64,000 bases of DNA. Source: Mycosarcoma maydis. Lineage: Eukaryota > Basidiomycota > Ustilaginomycetes > Ustilaginales. The DNA lies in assembly GCF_000328475.2 (NCBI RefSeq), contig NC_026482.1:310001-374000 (forward strand), written 5' to 3'. Positions 50,030 to 60,037 of this stretch are shown here, piece after piece. The notes under the pieces are model-generated. The model saw nothing but the letters and a program-made list of their open reading frames with translations. It searched no databases and was not told the origin of the DNA. The stretch's first letter is position 1, and each line of letters starts with the position of its first letter. The position numbers were made by a program, and so were the translations under genes.

Positions 50030-51970
50030 ATGTCGGATACAGCCAATGTGCTGGTCCAAGCAGGACCAAGCAGGCGAGAGCGACAGGCAGATCCGCTCGA
50101 GGCGCGACTGGCGATGGCCGAAAAGGAAGTTGCATTAGCTCTTGACACCTCCGATCACGAAGAGCTAATTGCTCTGGCTACAGAAGCTCTCAACGCAAAA
50201 TCCGAAGAGATGGCACCCAGCAAAGCAGTCATCAAGTCTCGCAAGAATCTCCTGTGGGCTCGGTCGCATACTTATCATCAACAGAATCTACACGAATTGG
50301 CGCTCAAGGACGCAAAGGCTGCCCTGAAGTTAGATCCCGAAGATACTGCTGCTTACCTTCGAGCTGCGACTCTGCTGGGTAGCACCGGTCATAAGGCACA
50401 GGCGTTCAGCTGTCTCAACAGGGCGCAGTCTCTATGCTCTAAGTATGATTCAGCCACCAGGGCGCTGTGGCTGCGGAGGATCGACAAGCATCGGCGCAAA
50501 CTCTCCGGTACCGAACGTTGCCTTGTCGAGCGTCTTCCCAACGAGATTCTGGTTGAGGTGGCGCTGTACCTTGACATGCCCGACCGAACATTGATGAGCC
50601 AGGTATGTAGCTCATGGCGTCATACTTTAACCTCGGCTTCCTGTCTTTGGAGTTCAATCACGCTCAACAAGATTGGCAAGAAACTGGGTCCACAGAAAGC
50701 CGAAGATCTGTTGCTCTACATCATTATGCGCGTGCAGAGAGCCAACTACGCACTCCAAACCATCATTTTCGAGGACATCTTTCCATTCCCGTTTCTCAAA
50801 CAGGTCTACCGACTTTTGCGAGCATTTTCGAAAAGCCTGCATCGCATACAGATCCCCTGTAACGATCACAAGGCATCATACGACGAATTGTACCGCCACT
50901 GTCCTCAGCTGAAATGCCTTGTGCTTTCCTCTCCCAGGGGCAGATCCATGCCCTTGTCGCGATTTGATTCGGATATGTCTTGGCACATACCCACCGTCGA
51001 CGAGTCCGTCGAAGAAAAAGGAGCAGAGCGTTTCTTCCTTGAAGAATTCAGCGTCGACGAGAACTGGTTCCCTTGCGAGCTCAGCAGGCACTTTCACAAG
51101 TTGCGCGTCTTGAAGGGACACAACCCTTTCGTGTTTGTCAAGCAATTGCATCACACGAGTTTTGACCACGAGCAGATGGTCCGAGGCTTAATCGAGCACC
51201 TTGAAGAATGGGTTTATTGTCACAGCTTTCCATCGGGGTCTCTGCTGTCGCAACCCGTCGCAGCGACGTTTCCGAAGCTGAAGAGGTTAGCAAGCTTCCA
51301 GCTTAGCTCGGAATTTCCGATCAAGCTCACCTGTCCGAACCTGCTCGATTTTCAGATCATATATAATGGTATAGAGGCCGAGGGTGCAACAGAGCTAGCC
51401 CGAATGCTGACAACCAGCCCGAAACTGCGCAAATTACAAATTCGGCCGTTCGACTTCAGTCGAGCTCATAGCCAGATATGCCGAGCCATGAGTGGCCTTC
51501 ACGATCTGGAGTGGCTCGACCTGGGCTTAGCCTTGACCGAATCCGAACTTGTCACGCTTCTGGCACCTCAGAACGCAACTTCGGGTCTCTCTGTCCCATT
51601 TCCAAAATTGCACACCTTGATCGTAAAAGTATGGCGCACAGATTTGACCATGCTGACCTCCGCTCTCCTGGCTCGCGAATATCTGCGAACTGGACACGCC
51701 TGGGAGACTGCAAGGCAGATGGCTACTGAGCTTGTAACTCGACCAATCAAGCACGTACAAGTGGTTACCCCGTTTCAGAGAGGCTCGAGGTCGGTGAACG
51801 CAACGGTGCCAGCCGAAAATTCGGAATCCCCTCGTCTCAAAGACGCTCCAGATTGTACCCGTTTGCGCCGCTTGGAAGTGTCGGTCGCCGATGCCGATGT
51901 TCCCAAACACCTCCTGTTGGCGCTCGATAGCGTTGTCGATGACCTAGTCATCACGTTTGAACCAATCTAG
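50030..51970 (+). CDS. TPR + F-box + LRR protein, DIA2/Pof3-like
   Basis: 646 aa. The N-terminal TPR region (about residues 20-140) includes LLWARSHTYHQQNLHELALKDAKAALKLDPEDTAAYLRAATLL. An F-box follows near residue 165 (VERLPNEILVEVALYLD..RTLMSQVCSSWRHTL..CLWSSI). The rest has leucine-rich texture (LKCLVLSS, LRKLQIRPFDF, LHDLEWLDLGLALTE). This order (TPR, F-box, LRR) is that of S. cerevisiae DIA2 and S. pombe Pof3, which act in SCF ubiquitin ligases at replication forks and in genome stability. The role is inferred by architecture. Intronless. Confidence 0.82.
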   Translation: MSDTANVLVQAGPSRRERQADPLEARLAMAEKEVALALDTSDHEELIALATEALNAKSEEMAPSKAVIKSRKNLLWARSHTYHQQNLHELALKDAKAALKLDPEDTAAYLRAATLLGSTGHKAQAFSCLNRAQSLCSKYDSATRALWLRRIDKHRRKLSGTERCLVERLPNEILVEVALYLDMPDRTLMSQVCSSWRHTLTSASCLWSSITLNKIGKKLGPQKAEDLLLYIIMRVQRANYALQTIIFEDIFPFPFLKQVYRLLRAFSKSLHRIQIPCNDHKASYDELYRHCPQLKCLVLSSPRGRSMPLSRFDSDMSWHIPTVDESVEEKGAERFFLEEFSVDENWFPCELSRHFHKLRVLKGHNPFVFVKQLHHTSFDHEQMVRGLIEHLEEWVYCHSFPSGSLLSQPVAATFPKLKRLASFQLSSEFPIKLTCPNLLDFQIIYNGIEAEGATELARMLTTSPKLRKLQIRPFDFSRAHSQICRAMSGLHDLEWLDLGLALTESELVTLLAPQNATSGLSVPFPKLHTLIVKVWRTDLTMLTSALLAREYLRTGHAWETARQMATELVTRPIKHVQVVTPFQRGSRSVNATVPAENSESPRLKDAPDCTRLRRLEVSVADADVPKHLLLALDSVVDDLVITFEPI

Positions 51971-52554
51971 TAAAACTGATCACCAATAGCATCCGTCGAG
52001 GCTGTAGGGTGATCAACGAATCGAAAACAGATGTAGTTGCATCACAGCAATAAGTTAGCCCAACTCAGTCAAGAGTCGATTTTCAAGGTCCGAACCATCA
52101 CGCACAGATTCAAACGAGCGTGAGCACAGTCATCAGTTTGCCGGTGTGTGGGGTCCAATGGAGCGGCGAAATAAGATTGCCGACCGACCGAGAAAATTTT
52201 GGAATGAACGGAATGACCGGCAATCTTACGTTGGGTTTGTTTTGGCCGTGGACCGTGCTGAAAGTCGCAAGTTGGAGCGGCTGCATACGACACACAAATC
52301 ACGAATCGCGCTGTTGAGCGTCAAGAAGAAAGGAGCACACTCACGACTTTTGTACGCAACCCCATTCATTCTGAAGCAGTCGTGATTGGCGTTTGTCACT
52401 CGCAGGTACGCCCTTGATTCTCTGCCGGGGTTGCCCAATCTCCCATAGAGCTCAGCCCAGCCGTCTCCTTCTCGAGACTAACCCTTCCCCTCTTTCACTT
52501 CACAGACACATTCTCTGTCACATCTTATTCGAATCGTCCTCACTCACGTCCAAT
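51971..52554. other. Spacer before the dehydrogenase gene
   Basis: One AATCACGAATC copy at about 52298. The frame leading into the dehydrogenase is open for about 54 codons but has no ATG. A pyrimidine-rich leader precedes 52555. No separate gene seen. Confidence 0.45.
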
Positions 52555-53718
52555 ATGCCAGGAAAAGTCGCTCCCAACAACTCGCTCGCTACCGAACCTG
52601 CCGAGCGCAACGTCTCATTCGTGTTGCAAGAGATCGAGAAAGTCTCGTTCGAAGAACGCCCCATCGTTGCGCCCAAGCCTGGTCAGGTGCAAGTCAACAT
52701 CCGTCAAACTGGTCTGTGCGCTTCCGACTGTCACTACCTTCACCATGGTCGTATCGGTGACTTTGTGGTTCGCAAGCCCATGGTGCTCGGTCACGAGTCG
52801 AGCGGCATCGTCACTGCCGTCGGAGAGGGTGTCACCACGCACAAGGTCGGCGATCGCGTTGCTCTCGAGCCTGGCGTTCCTTGCCGATCGTGCCAGGTCT
52901 GCCTGAACGGCATGTACAATCAATGTGCCCATCTTGAGTTCGCTGCTACACCCCCTTACGATGGGACGCTGTGCACATATTACAACATCCAGAGCTCGTT
53001 TGCGCACCATGTGCCCGATCACATGTCTCTCGAGGAGGCTTCCCTCATGGAGCCTCTTTCCGTAGCTGTCTACTCGGCTGGTATGCGCGGTCAGGTCAAG
53101 GCTATGGAGAACGTCCTCGTTTTCGGTGCTGGTCCCATTGGTCTGCTCAACGCTGCCGTCTGCAAGGCCTACTCTGCTAAACGAGTGGTGGTCGTTGATG
53201 TGGTGGAAAGCAAGCTCGAGTTCGCTAAAGAGTGGTGTGCCACTTCTACTTTCAAGCCTTCGCTGCCCCAGGAGGGCGAAACCAAGGCCGAAACAGCCGC
53301 ACGCAATGCACAGCACCTCATCAGCTCGCTCGGTGACGATGTAGCAGCACGCGAAGGCTTCGACCTCGTACTCGAGTGTACCGGTGCTGAGCCCTGCATC
53401 AACATGGGCATCCAGGCCCTTCGACCACAGGGTCGCTTTGTCCAGGTCGGTATGGGCAGATCTGAAGTCGAATTCCCCATCACGCGTGTCTGCGTCAAGG
53501 AGATCAACGTCACTGGCTCCTTCCGCTACGGAGCTGGCACCTACAAAACCTCGATCAACCTTGTCAGCACCGGCGCCATCGACGTCACCAAGATGGTCAC
53601 CCATCGTTTCCTCTTCAAGGACGCTGTCAAGGCGTTTGAGACCACAACAAAAGGTGTCGGTGAGGACGGAAAGACAGCAATCAAGGTTCAGATTAGCCAG
53701 GGCGAGGGCAAACAGTGA
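52555..53718 (+). CDS. Xylitol/sorbitol dehydrogenase (zinc MDR family)
   Basis: 387 aa from the first ATG (MPGKVAPNNSLA). Zinc sites are visible: GLCASDCHYLHHG, VLGHESSGIV and the structural cysteines in CRSCQVCLNGMYNQC. The Rossmann motif is VFGAGPIGLLNAA. GRIGDFVV and the glutamate in ASLMEPLSVA fit the polyol dehydrogenase branch (sorbitol/xylitol dehydrogenase, D-xylulose reductase) that oxidises polyols with NAD+. Compared with the family, about 25 residues are inserted near residues 235-260 (rich in K/E/A). Cytosolic; pentose/polyol catabolism inferred. Confidence 0.88.
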   Translation: MPGKVAPNNSLATEPAERNVSFVLQEIEKVSFEERPIVAPKPGQVQVNIRQTGLCASDCHYLHHGRIGDFVVRKPMVLGHESSGIVTAVGEGVTTHKVGDRVALEPGVPCRSCQVCLNGMYNQCAHLEFAATPPYDGTLCTYYNIQSSFAHHVPDHMSLEEASLMEPLSVAVYSAGMRGQVKAMENVLVFGAGPIGLLNAAVCKAYSAKRVVVVDVVESKLEFAKEWCATSTFKPSLPQEGETKAETAARNAQHLISSLGDDVAAREGFDLVLECTGAEPCINMGIQALRPQGRFVQVGMGRSEVEFPITRVCVKEINVTGSFRYGAGTYKTSINLVSTGAIDVTKMVTHRFLFKDAVKAFETTTKGVGEDGKTAIKVQISQGEGKQ

Positions 53719-54116
53719 AAGCAAGGACACGCAGTCAGGCCATCCCGAATTTCGAGCCAAGCAATCTTACATATCTTGTATGAACGAACGGTCACGAGTC
53801 GCTTGTTATGTTCAGCATTCGGCGCCCCTCATTCGTGATTCGATTTTGTCACCCCTCGCGTGAGAACCATCACAATTTGGCTGCCAAGTACCAAGTGTCA
53901 AACTAACCTATGCTGAGCAAACATCGGATGCTTGTACAATCATTCGAATGCAAACGGTCCAAGTGAGTCAGTCGGCTCAGTTAAGCAGCCTCTTGACTAG
54001 CACAGCTTCTACAGTGCAATCCGGTTCAAGTTACGAGCTACGAAGAAGAGTCCATAGTTGCATCTTAGAGCAACCCTACGCCAAATACAAGAGTCATACT
54101 TGCAGCAGCTGCCATC

Positions 54117-54239
54117 ATGCCACTCTCGCACATTGATGCCGCAGCGCTGAACGATCTAGCGTCTTTGGTTGCTGTGTTCGTACCGCTCTTGGTAGCACTG
54201 GCGCTGGCACAAGCGGGCGTTTTCTTGAACAATCAGTAG
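54117..54239 (+). CDS. Possible 40-aa single-span membrane microprotein
   Basis: An ATG-started ORF of 40 codons ending in TAG. The product starts MPLSHIDAAALNDLASLV and is then one hydrophobic helix (VAVFVPLLVALALAQAG) ending FLNNQ. An acidic short N terminus followed by one transmembrane helix is the layout of tiny subunits such as OST4, but the sequence does not closely match any I recognise. It sits about 400 bases after the xylitol dehydrogenase stop. It may be chance; the amphipathic, low-charge composition favours a real membrane peptide only weakly. Confidence 0.3.
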   Translation: MPLSHIDAAALNDLASLVAVFVPLLVALALAQAGVFLNNQ

Positions 54240-54928
54240 AGCAAAATGTTGTAGCTCAGCGTCGAGTAATCCTGGTGCGATGCATTCGGCATGAAGTTGG
54301 CTGAAGGCTGCCAACGACATCGTCAAAGAGGTTGCACAAAAGGCCTTCGTGGTGGCTGATAGCCACGCACTCCTACAGACTGAATGAGCAGCGATTAGAA
54401 CCAGAAGGGAAGGGCTGAGATGCTAGCATCAGTGAAGTAGTCTCGTGGCTGCTTCGAGTCACTATTCCTCATCAGTTTCTTGCGTTTCCGAAATGTGTGA
54501 TGACTGATAGGAAAACACACGGACGCGTGGCATGGGAAGTGTGAATCATCAGCCTGATCGAAACCATAGAGACACACTCTGTGACTGAAACAGCAGAGGT
54601 CCAGGACCCATCGAGCGTCGCGAGATTCAAATGCTTGGCAAGCACCGCCTCGGACCCCGATTCGCGTGCTTAGACCTTCCCTTTGTGCTCCTCTTTAGTT
54701 CTCATCTCCTTCCTAAACACTGCCTCAGCCGCTTACGTTGGAGCGACTGGAGCGAGAGCCTGGTCCTGAGTATGATGATTCAGTTTCTCAAAGACGCAAC
54801 GTGCACAGCGGACCAAGGCTCGAAGTGTGCAACGATCCTTGGTTTGCTAAGACTTTCCGGCTGCAAGGCATTTACGATTTTGCTTGACAGCTGCTATTCT
54901 GCATCACGTCCACGATTCCCGCTCCGGC

Positions 54929-54958
54929 TTTTTTTATTTTTTTTTTTTTTTTTTTTTT
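54929..54958 (+). repeat. Poly(T) tract
   Basis: A T run interrupted by a single A, with 22 uninterrupted T at 54937-54958. Length in the assembly may be imprecise. Confidence 0.9.
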
Positions 54959-55156
54959 GGGAAAACTGCTTCAGACCGTCTCGGAATTTTACACTCCGTC
55001 CGCAGCACGCTGACAGTGGACAGCTGTGAGCGACTTGGGAAGTCGTACTCCTTTGCGACAATAACAAACCATCTCCCTGATCACGGATTATAATTGATTC
55101 ATGTTGAATGTACTATCCCACTGGAGGCTTTTCCTGTGTACACCAAAGGCGAACGA

Positions 55157-56017
55157 TCACTCGCAGTCAACAGGGTTGGGCGCAACGGCACCTTTAGCGC
55201 CCTGATCCTTCGCATCTAGCTTCTTCATATCATCCTCATCCAGCTCGAACCCAAAGATGTCGGCGTTGGACGCAATGCGCGACGGCGTGTCTGACTTGGG
55301 CAGCGGCACGAAGCCCTTTTGCAACGACCAGCGCAACAGCACCTGCGACCAGTCCACCTTGTGTTTAGCAGCAATCTCGAGCACGTCGGCGTCATTGGCG
55401 TGTTGAGCTCGTACGATCGGGCAATATGCCTGCAGTACGATCTTGTGCCTCTTGCAAAACTCGACAATGGGTCGCTGCTGACACCAAGGGTGAATCTCGA
55501 TCTGGTTGACCGCTGGCGTTTGTTGGCGGTCGACGAGTTCTTGGAGATGCTTGACTCCGTAGTTGCTAACACCAATGGTGATGACTTTGCCTTCCGACTG
55601 GAGCTCCTTGAGTGCTTCCCAGAGGTGTTTGCGCCCCTCAGGGCCGGATGTGGGGGTGTGGATGAGGAAGCAGTCCACGTAGCCATCCAGATTGATTTTT
55701 GAAACCGACTCACGGAGCGACTCGAGCGTGTCCTCCTTGGTCTTGCCTGGTGCGATGATCTTGGTGGTGACGAACACGTCTCGTCGAGAAGAGTGCGTTT
55801 CGAGGCACCAAGCTCGCACAGCATTTCCAACTTGCTTTTCGTTTTCATAGTACTGGGCGCTGTCGATGTGACGATATCCAGACTTGAGCGCCGTTGTCAC
55901 CGATCGTTCCGTCACCTCGGCTGGGCTCTTGTACACACCAAAACCCAGAACGGGCATCTCGACGCCCGACTCGCCCAACAAAGGGTACGCAGATTGCAAC
56001 GTGAGCTTAGTTGACAT
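55157..56017 (-). CDS. Aldo-keto reductase
   Basis: 286 aa from the first ATG (MSTKLTLQSAYPLL). The AKR barrel signature is complete: GYRHIDSAQYYENEKQVG with the catalytic Asp and Tyr, VTTKI with Lys, FLIHTP with His, and the C-terminal LPKSDTPSRI cofactor-binding loop. IGVSNYGVKHL and VNQIEIHPW are also typical. The family reduces aldehydes and ketones with NADPH. The physiological substrate is unknown. The open frame extends 28 codons upstream without ATG. Cytosolic. Confidence 0.88.
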   Translation of the reverse strand: MSTKLTLQSAYPLLGESGVEMPVLGFGVYKSPAEVTERSVTTALKSGYRHIDSAQYYENEKQVGNAVRAWCLETHSSRRDVFVTTKIIAPGKTKEDTLESLRESVSKINLDGYVDCFLIHTPTSGPEGRKHLWEALKELQSEGKVITIGVSNYGVKHLQELVDRQQTPAVNQIEIHPWCQQRPIVEFCKRHKIVLQAYCPIVRAQHANDADVLEIAAKHKVDWSQVLLRWSLQKGFVPLPKSDTPSRIASNADIFGFELDEDDMKKLDAKDQGAKGAVAPNPVDCE

Positions 56018-56699
56018 GCTTGCGGAATTTGAGAATGCCCGGGTCGATCGAAAAGGTTGACGGCCAATATGGCTAAGAAGGATGAGAGACGATTCGTCCA
56101 AGACAGATATCTAGCCAAGACACAAGTGGAGGTAAGGCACTGAGTTTATCAAAGACTCGAGATGGTCGGGGCGCTTAGTCACGAGGGTGAATTGTGAGTC
56201 TTGAGTGGACCCTGACGTGTGAATCATGAATCGTGAATTACGCTGAGTTGGTAAATGCGCGCACGCGGTTTAGACAGGACACAAGCTGGATTGAACTGAA
56301 TCACGAATCGTATTTAGTTGACACTTGACGACTGTCACTTGGCCATCCACTCGTAACTCGTGACTGTAACCATCATCACACTTACCCTTTGGTATCGTCT
56401 GTTTTCGACAATCACTATCAGCCGTTATCACTCGAATTGGATAGTGCAATAATAAACTACATTACTGCCATATGCGCCTTCGGCCGTGAATCGACGTATT
56501 CGAACCAGTCCGAATCCATACTGACACCGCAGCACCCACACTGCTGAGCGGATCATCCACTTTTAGGCCTGCAACCCTGACCAGGCCAACGCACCGCACC
56601 TCGCCACCTCCAGACGCGCGTATAGCGACTGTCGACTCTCTTCTCGAGCGCTTGGGCCTTCCTCGCTAATACATACTCTGCATCACCCGTCTGTATACC
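56018..56699. other. Spacer between reductase and transposase relic
   Basis: AATCACG-family copies near 56218-56240 and 56300. No inverted repeat matching the other side of the transposase relic could be found by eye. No gene seen. Confidence 0.4.
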
Positions 56700-58752
56700 A
56701 TGCCTTTGACTCGCCGTTGCCGCTGCTATCGCTGCACAGAGGCTGGCGGTGAAAACGGCATCGAGGTCAAAAGTTCAACATATAGAGCGCATCAGCGTAG
56801 GTATGGCTCAGCTCCAGCCGCCTCGAGCTCGACGAGCGGTCTCCCTAACCCTCGTCGAAGAAGGCAACGCCCTCCCGAGCCCTCGCCTTCGCAGCTTCTC
56901 TATGAGCTTCTCGCGAAACGTCACCTCCTCTCCTGGGCTGGCACGAAAAGCTATACAAGCGATTTTCCCACCACAACCGTCTCGGGTGCAACGCTGCCAA
57001 TGCTCGAACCGGCTGAGACGCACGAAGACAGCACCCGCGAGGAAGCTTTTGCGCCGGATGAGTCAACATTCGAGGATGATTTCGACAGCGAGGAGGATGA
57101 CGACGATATTGGCATGATTGAAGTCGCCAGTATTGCGGAGCAACTCTTTACCAAAGCCGAGTCGAAGACCAGTCTGGGCACGAATGATGCGCAACAGCGA
57201 AACGTCGACAGCTGGGTTTGGAAATCACATGTTTTCGTCGCCTTTATGATGGGGTACACCTCCTTGTCGAGTGACGTGGCGTCCCTCCTGCTCACATTCT
57301 TCACCTCAGTCATCTTGCGCTCAAGAAAAGGCCGTAGCCAGCAACACGATCATCCAGAGCCTGCGGTACTTTGACAGGATGCTCAATAGTCCACCCGATC
57401 CAATGCATACCGTGTATGTTGGGATTTGCGGCCGTCGTTTCTGGCACCTCTTCCTCATTGAAGGCTGTAACAACCTCGGCAAGAAGCTCAAAGAGGCTCA
57501 AAAGGTCATGGCCCGCGCTATCCTTCCGACCAGCATCAAGCGCCCAGACTATCGGATGGCTCTTACGTCAGGAGGGACACCATGCGCCGAAGATTGGGTC
57601 ACACTATTTCGCTGCCTTCTGCCGTTCGTGATGCTCCAGCTTTGAGATAAGACGCTTCGCCAAGACGAGAACGAGCACATCGACTTTGTGCCCAAGGGAC
57701 TCACGGAGGAAAAGGAGCTGAAGCCAGGGCCCAAATCGGTCAAGATCATATTCGAACTTGGTCTGCTTCTTTCTTGTATTGTGGACATGCTCGAGTCGGA
57801 CTTCAGCGAGGATGATGTGCAGCGCTTGCACAAGTACATCCTTCTCTACAACAGCAAGGCAGCAGCTCTGCTTGGCAAAGGCTGGATCGTCTTGAGCAAT
57901 CACATTGCAGAGCATATTCCCGACGCCATCCGCCTCTTTGGAGCTCCAAAGAACTTCTCCAGCCTTCCCTTTGAGCGATACAAGGGTACCTTGAGCAAGA
58001 TCAAGACTTCAGGCCATAAATACGGTCAGGTCGAGCTCACGATCATGCGAAAAGTCATCAGTCGCTCGAATCTTCAGCATCTTCTCAGCCAGTCTAACGA
58101 CACCTTCTTTCGAGAGACACTGCTCGGATATGTCAAGAACCAAAACGAGTTCGAAGAACTGCCGCCCCCGACTCGGCTCACCAAGACCATCATGGAGCGC
58201 GACACTTACCTCCACCTTCTCACATACCTCAACGGACCAGGTAAATGCTTTCCGGGCCGCTTTGTCGTGCCTCACGATATTCATGCCTCCTCGCGTGATG
58301 TTAGCCTGCGAATGGATGCGATTTTCCTGCACTCAGTCAGTCAGTACGGGTACCCGACCGAGATTCGGTTTTCAGGCTGCGCGGCGGAAGCAAGGAAGAA
58401 CAAGGCGGACTGTTTTGGTATGGTCAAATTGAAGGATCAGACGGTAACGGCAGTACAGATTCTGTGGCTCTTTGAAAAGGTATTGCATTTGAACGGACCT
58501 GGAACCGCGGCGGTCTCAGAGGGGTTTATGCACATTCGGAAGCTCAAGATGCTCTCAAGGCAGGAAGCGTTCGGCTATGAAGTACGTTGTGGCGAATTGT
58601 TGGACGAGATGAACATTCATTTCGCTACTTTGGACGGCTATCTGGAAGATTTGGTTGTACCAGTCGTCGCTATGGTTTCTCAGCTCGTCTTGGTTCCGAT
58701 TCACACCCATGGTCAGCAGCACAGACAGGTTTATGGTCTCAAACAGCTCTGA
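56700..58752 (+). pseudogene. TNP2/CACTA (Plavaka-like) transposase relic
   Basis: Three pieces in two frames. The first (56700-57374) begins with a CRCYRC cysteine pair and SSTYRAHQR, the N-terminal pattern of basidiomycete TNP2-type transposases, then an acidic linker. The second frame (to 57642) contains LNSPPDPMHTVYVG, the family's DPMH box. An in-frame TGA at 57643 separates it from the third piece (57646-58752), which reads NHIAEHIPDAIRLFGAP, SLPFERYKGTLSKIK and QVELTIMRK, the family's C-terminal blocks. The long central domain with the catalytic acidic residues, expected between the first two pieces, is missing, so the element looks deleted and inactive. An unrecognised intron could explain the frame change but not the missing core. 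Confidence 0.6.
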
Positions 58753-60037
58753 GTCAATGAAATAATCGATCAATTCCGAGAACGAGAACACGAGCAATGA
58801 ACAAAAGAAGAAGAGTCTGAAAGTCGTGAGGCAACTACCGTCAACGGAGTCAAATATCGGACACGACAAAACCACGTCGATTCAGTGAGCAGAGAAAGGG
58901 CAGGGTGCGTCCGGCCCGGAACGGGTACACCTGGTAGACAGAAGGTCTGTGTTACCTCTCCATTGAGTCTTGGGGTGGAGTGTTGGGCCGCTGTAATGCT
59001 CAATAGCAAACAAGTGAGATATGAGAGTAGAAAGATGACGGGATCGGGGAAGAAGTGAGAGCTGATACTTGCAAAGAAAAAGCACAGCGGCGTGAAGACA
59101 GCGTGTGCACAGATACAGAGACAACGACGAACGGAGAGTAACAGAGACGAGTTGCTCTCAGTGTCTCGCGTCTGTATTTCTTCTCTCGCACCACCACCGC
59201 CATCTATCACGAATCACAAATCACGAATCACACAAGCTCCGCCTGCGACAAAGCCTGGTCACTAAGCCTGGTCACGCTTGGTTTCAGTGTTTAGCTCCTC
59301 ACTTTCATCTTGCAATCTACTTTTTGACCGCCTCAAGCAGCCTTTGGGCACCTCGTTTGTGGAATATGTCACCGGCATGGCGTGAAAATGAGAGCTCAGA
59401 TACTGGGACATTCTAATATATTCAGGGCCTCGGGTTAAATTCGGTTGCTACCAAAAGTGGTTTCGTTGGTCCCGACTTGCCATAGATCATGCTGATTAAG
59501 CGTACTTGAGCTGAGGTCACATGTCCTCATCCGATCGTCTGGCTTTTTGCCCGCTACACGCAAACAAGCAATCACACTCATGTTCGCTGCTCACGCTCTT
59601 CACTTTATCGTAGACTCGAAAAGGGAAAGTAAATGGCGATTCAGACTTCAGAGTATGGGTTTGCAATTCGTGATTCACGATTGCACGTGAAAGCACTGTG
59701 CCAGCGACACGCTCAAAGAGTGACTAGCTCGCAACGATAACGATACCGTTCTGGGCATGAGCATCCACAGCAGGTGGAATAGCCTGGAGACGTTCGAGAT
59801 TTTGGAGCAGACGCTTGATCGTCCATTCAAAGCAGGTTACCAACTCTTTCCCCAATGGCGCCACCGTCATTCGAGCCGAGTCCAATCGAAACGATAGCCA
59901 AATTGCGAGCCTCTGTAGCCAATAGAAAACTAAGCATGCAAACAGTCATGTGGGAAAGAAGAAGCCAAAAGTCGAAACAGTAGACAAGAGCTTAAAGTGG
60001 ATTGAGTCTTCTACAGTCGCTTTGAATCTTGCGGTCG
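58753..60037. other. Spacer after transposase relic
   Basis: AATCACG repeats at 59205-59240 and 59665-59680. A minus-strand 48-codon ATG ORF at 59724-59870 has coding-like composition but no recognised family, and may be a lost exon or chance. No gene called. Confidence 0.4.

Larger units (their letters stand above)
53719..55156. other. Spacer between dehydrogenase and aldo-keto reductase genes
   Basis: Contains the 40-codon membrane ORF listed separately and a T homopolymer (54929-54958). A frame of 132 codons across the T run encodes polyphenylalanine and is not a gene. Confidence 0.5.

Noticed and set aside
52615..53760. 381-codon antisense ORF opposite the xylitol dehydrogenase
   Set aside because: Mirrors a strongly coding gene with complete zinc and Rossmann motifs on the plus strand; the antisense product has no family features.
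54631..55029. 132-codon ORF with polyphenylalanine
   Set aside because: Produced by the poly(T) tract.
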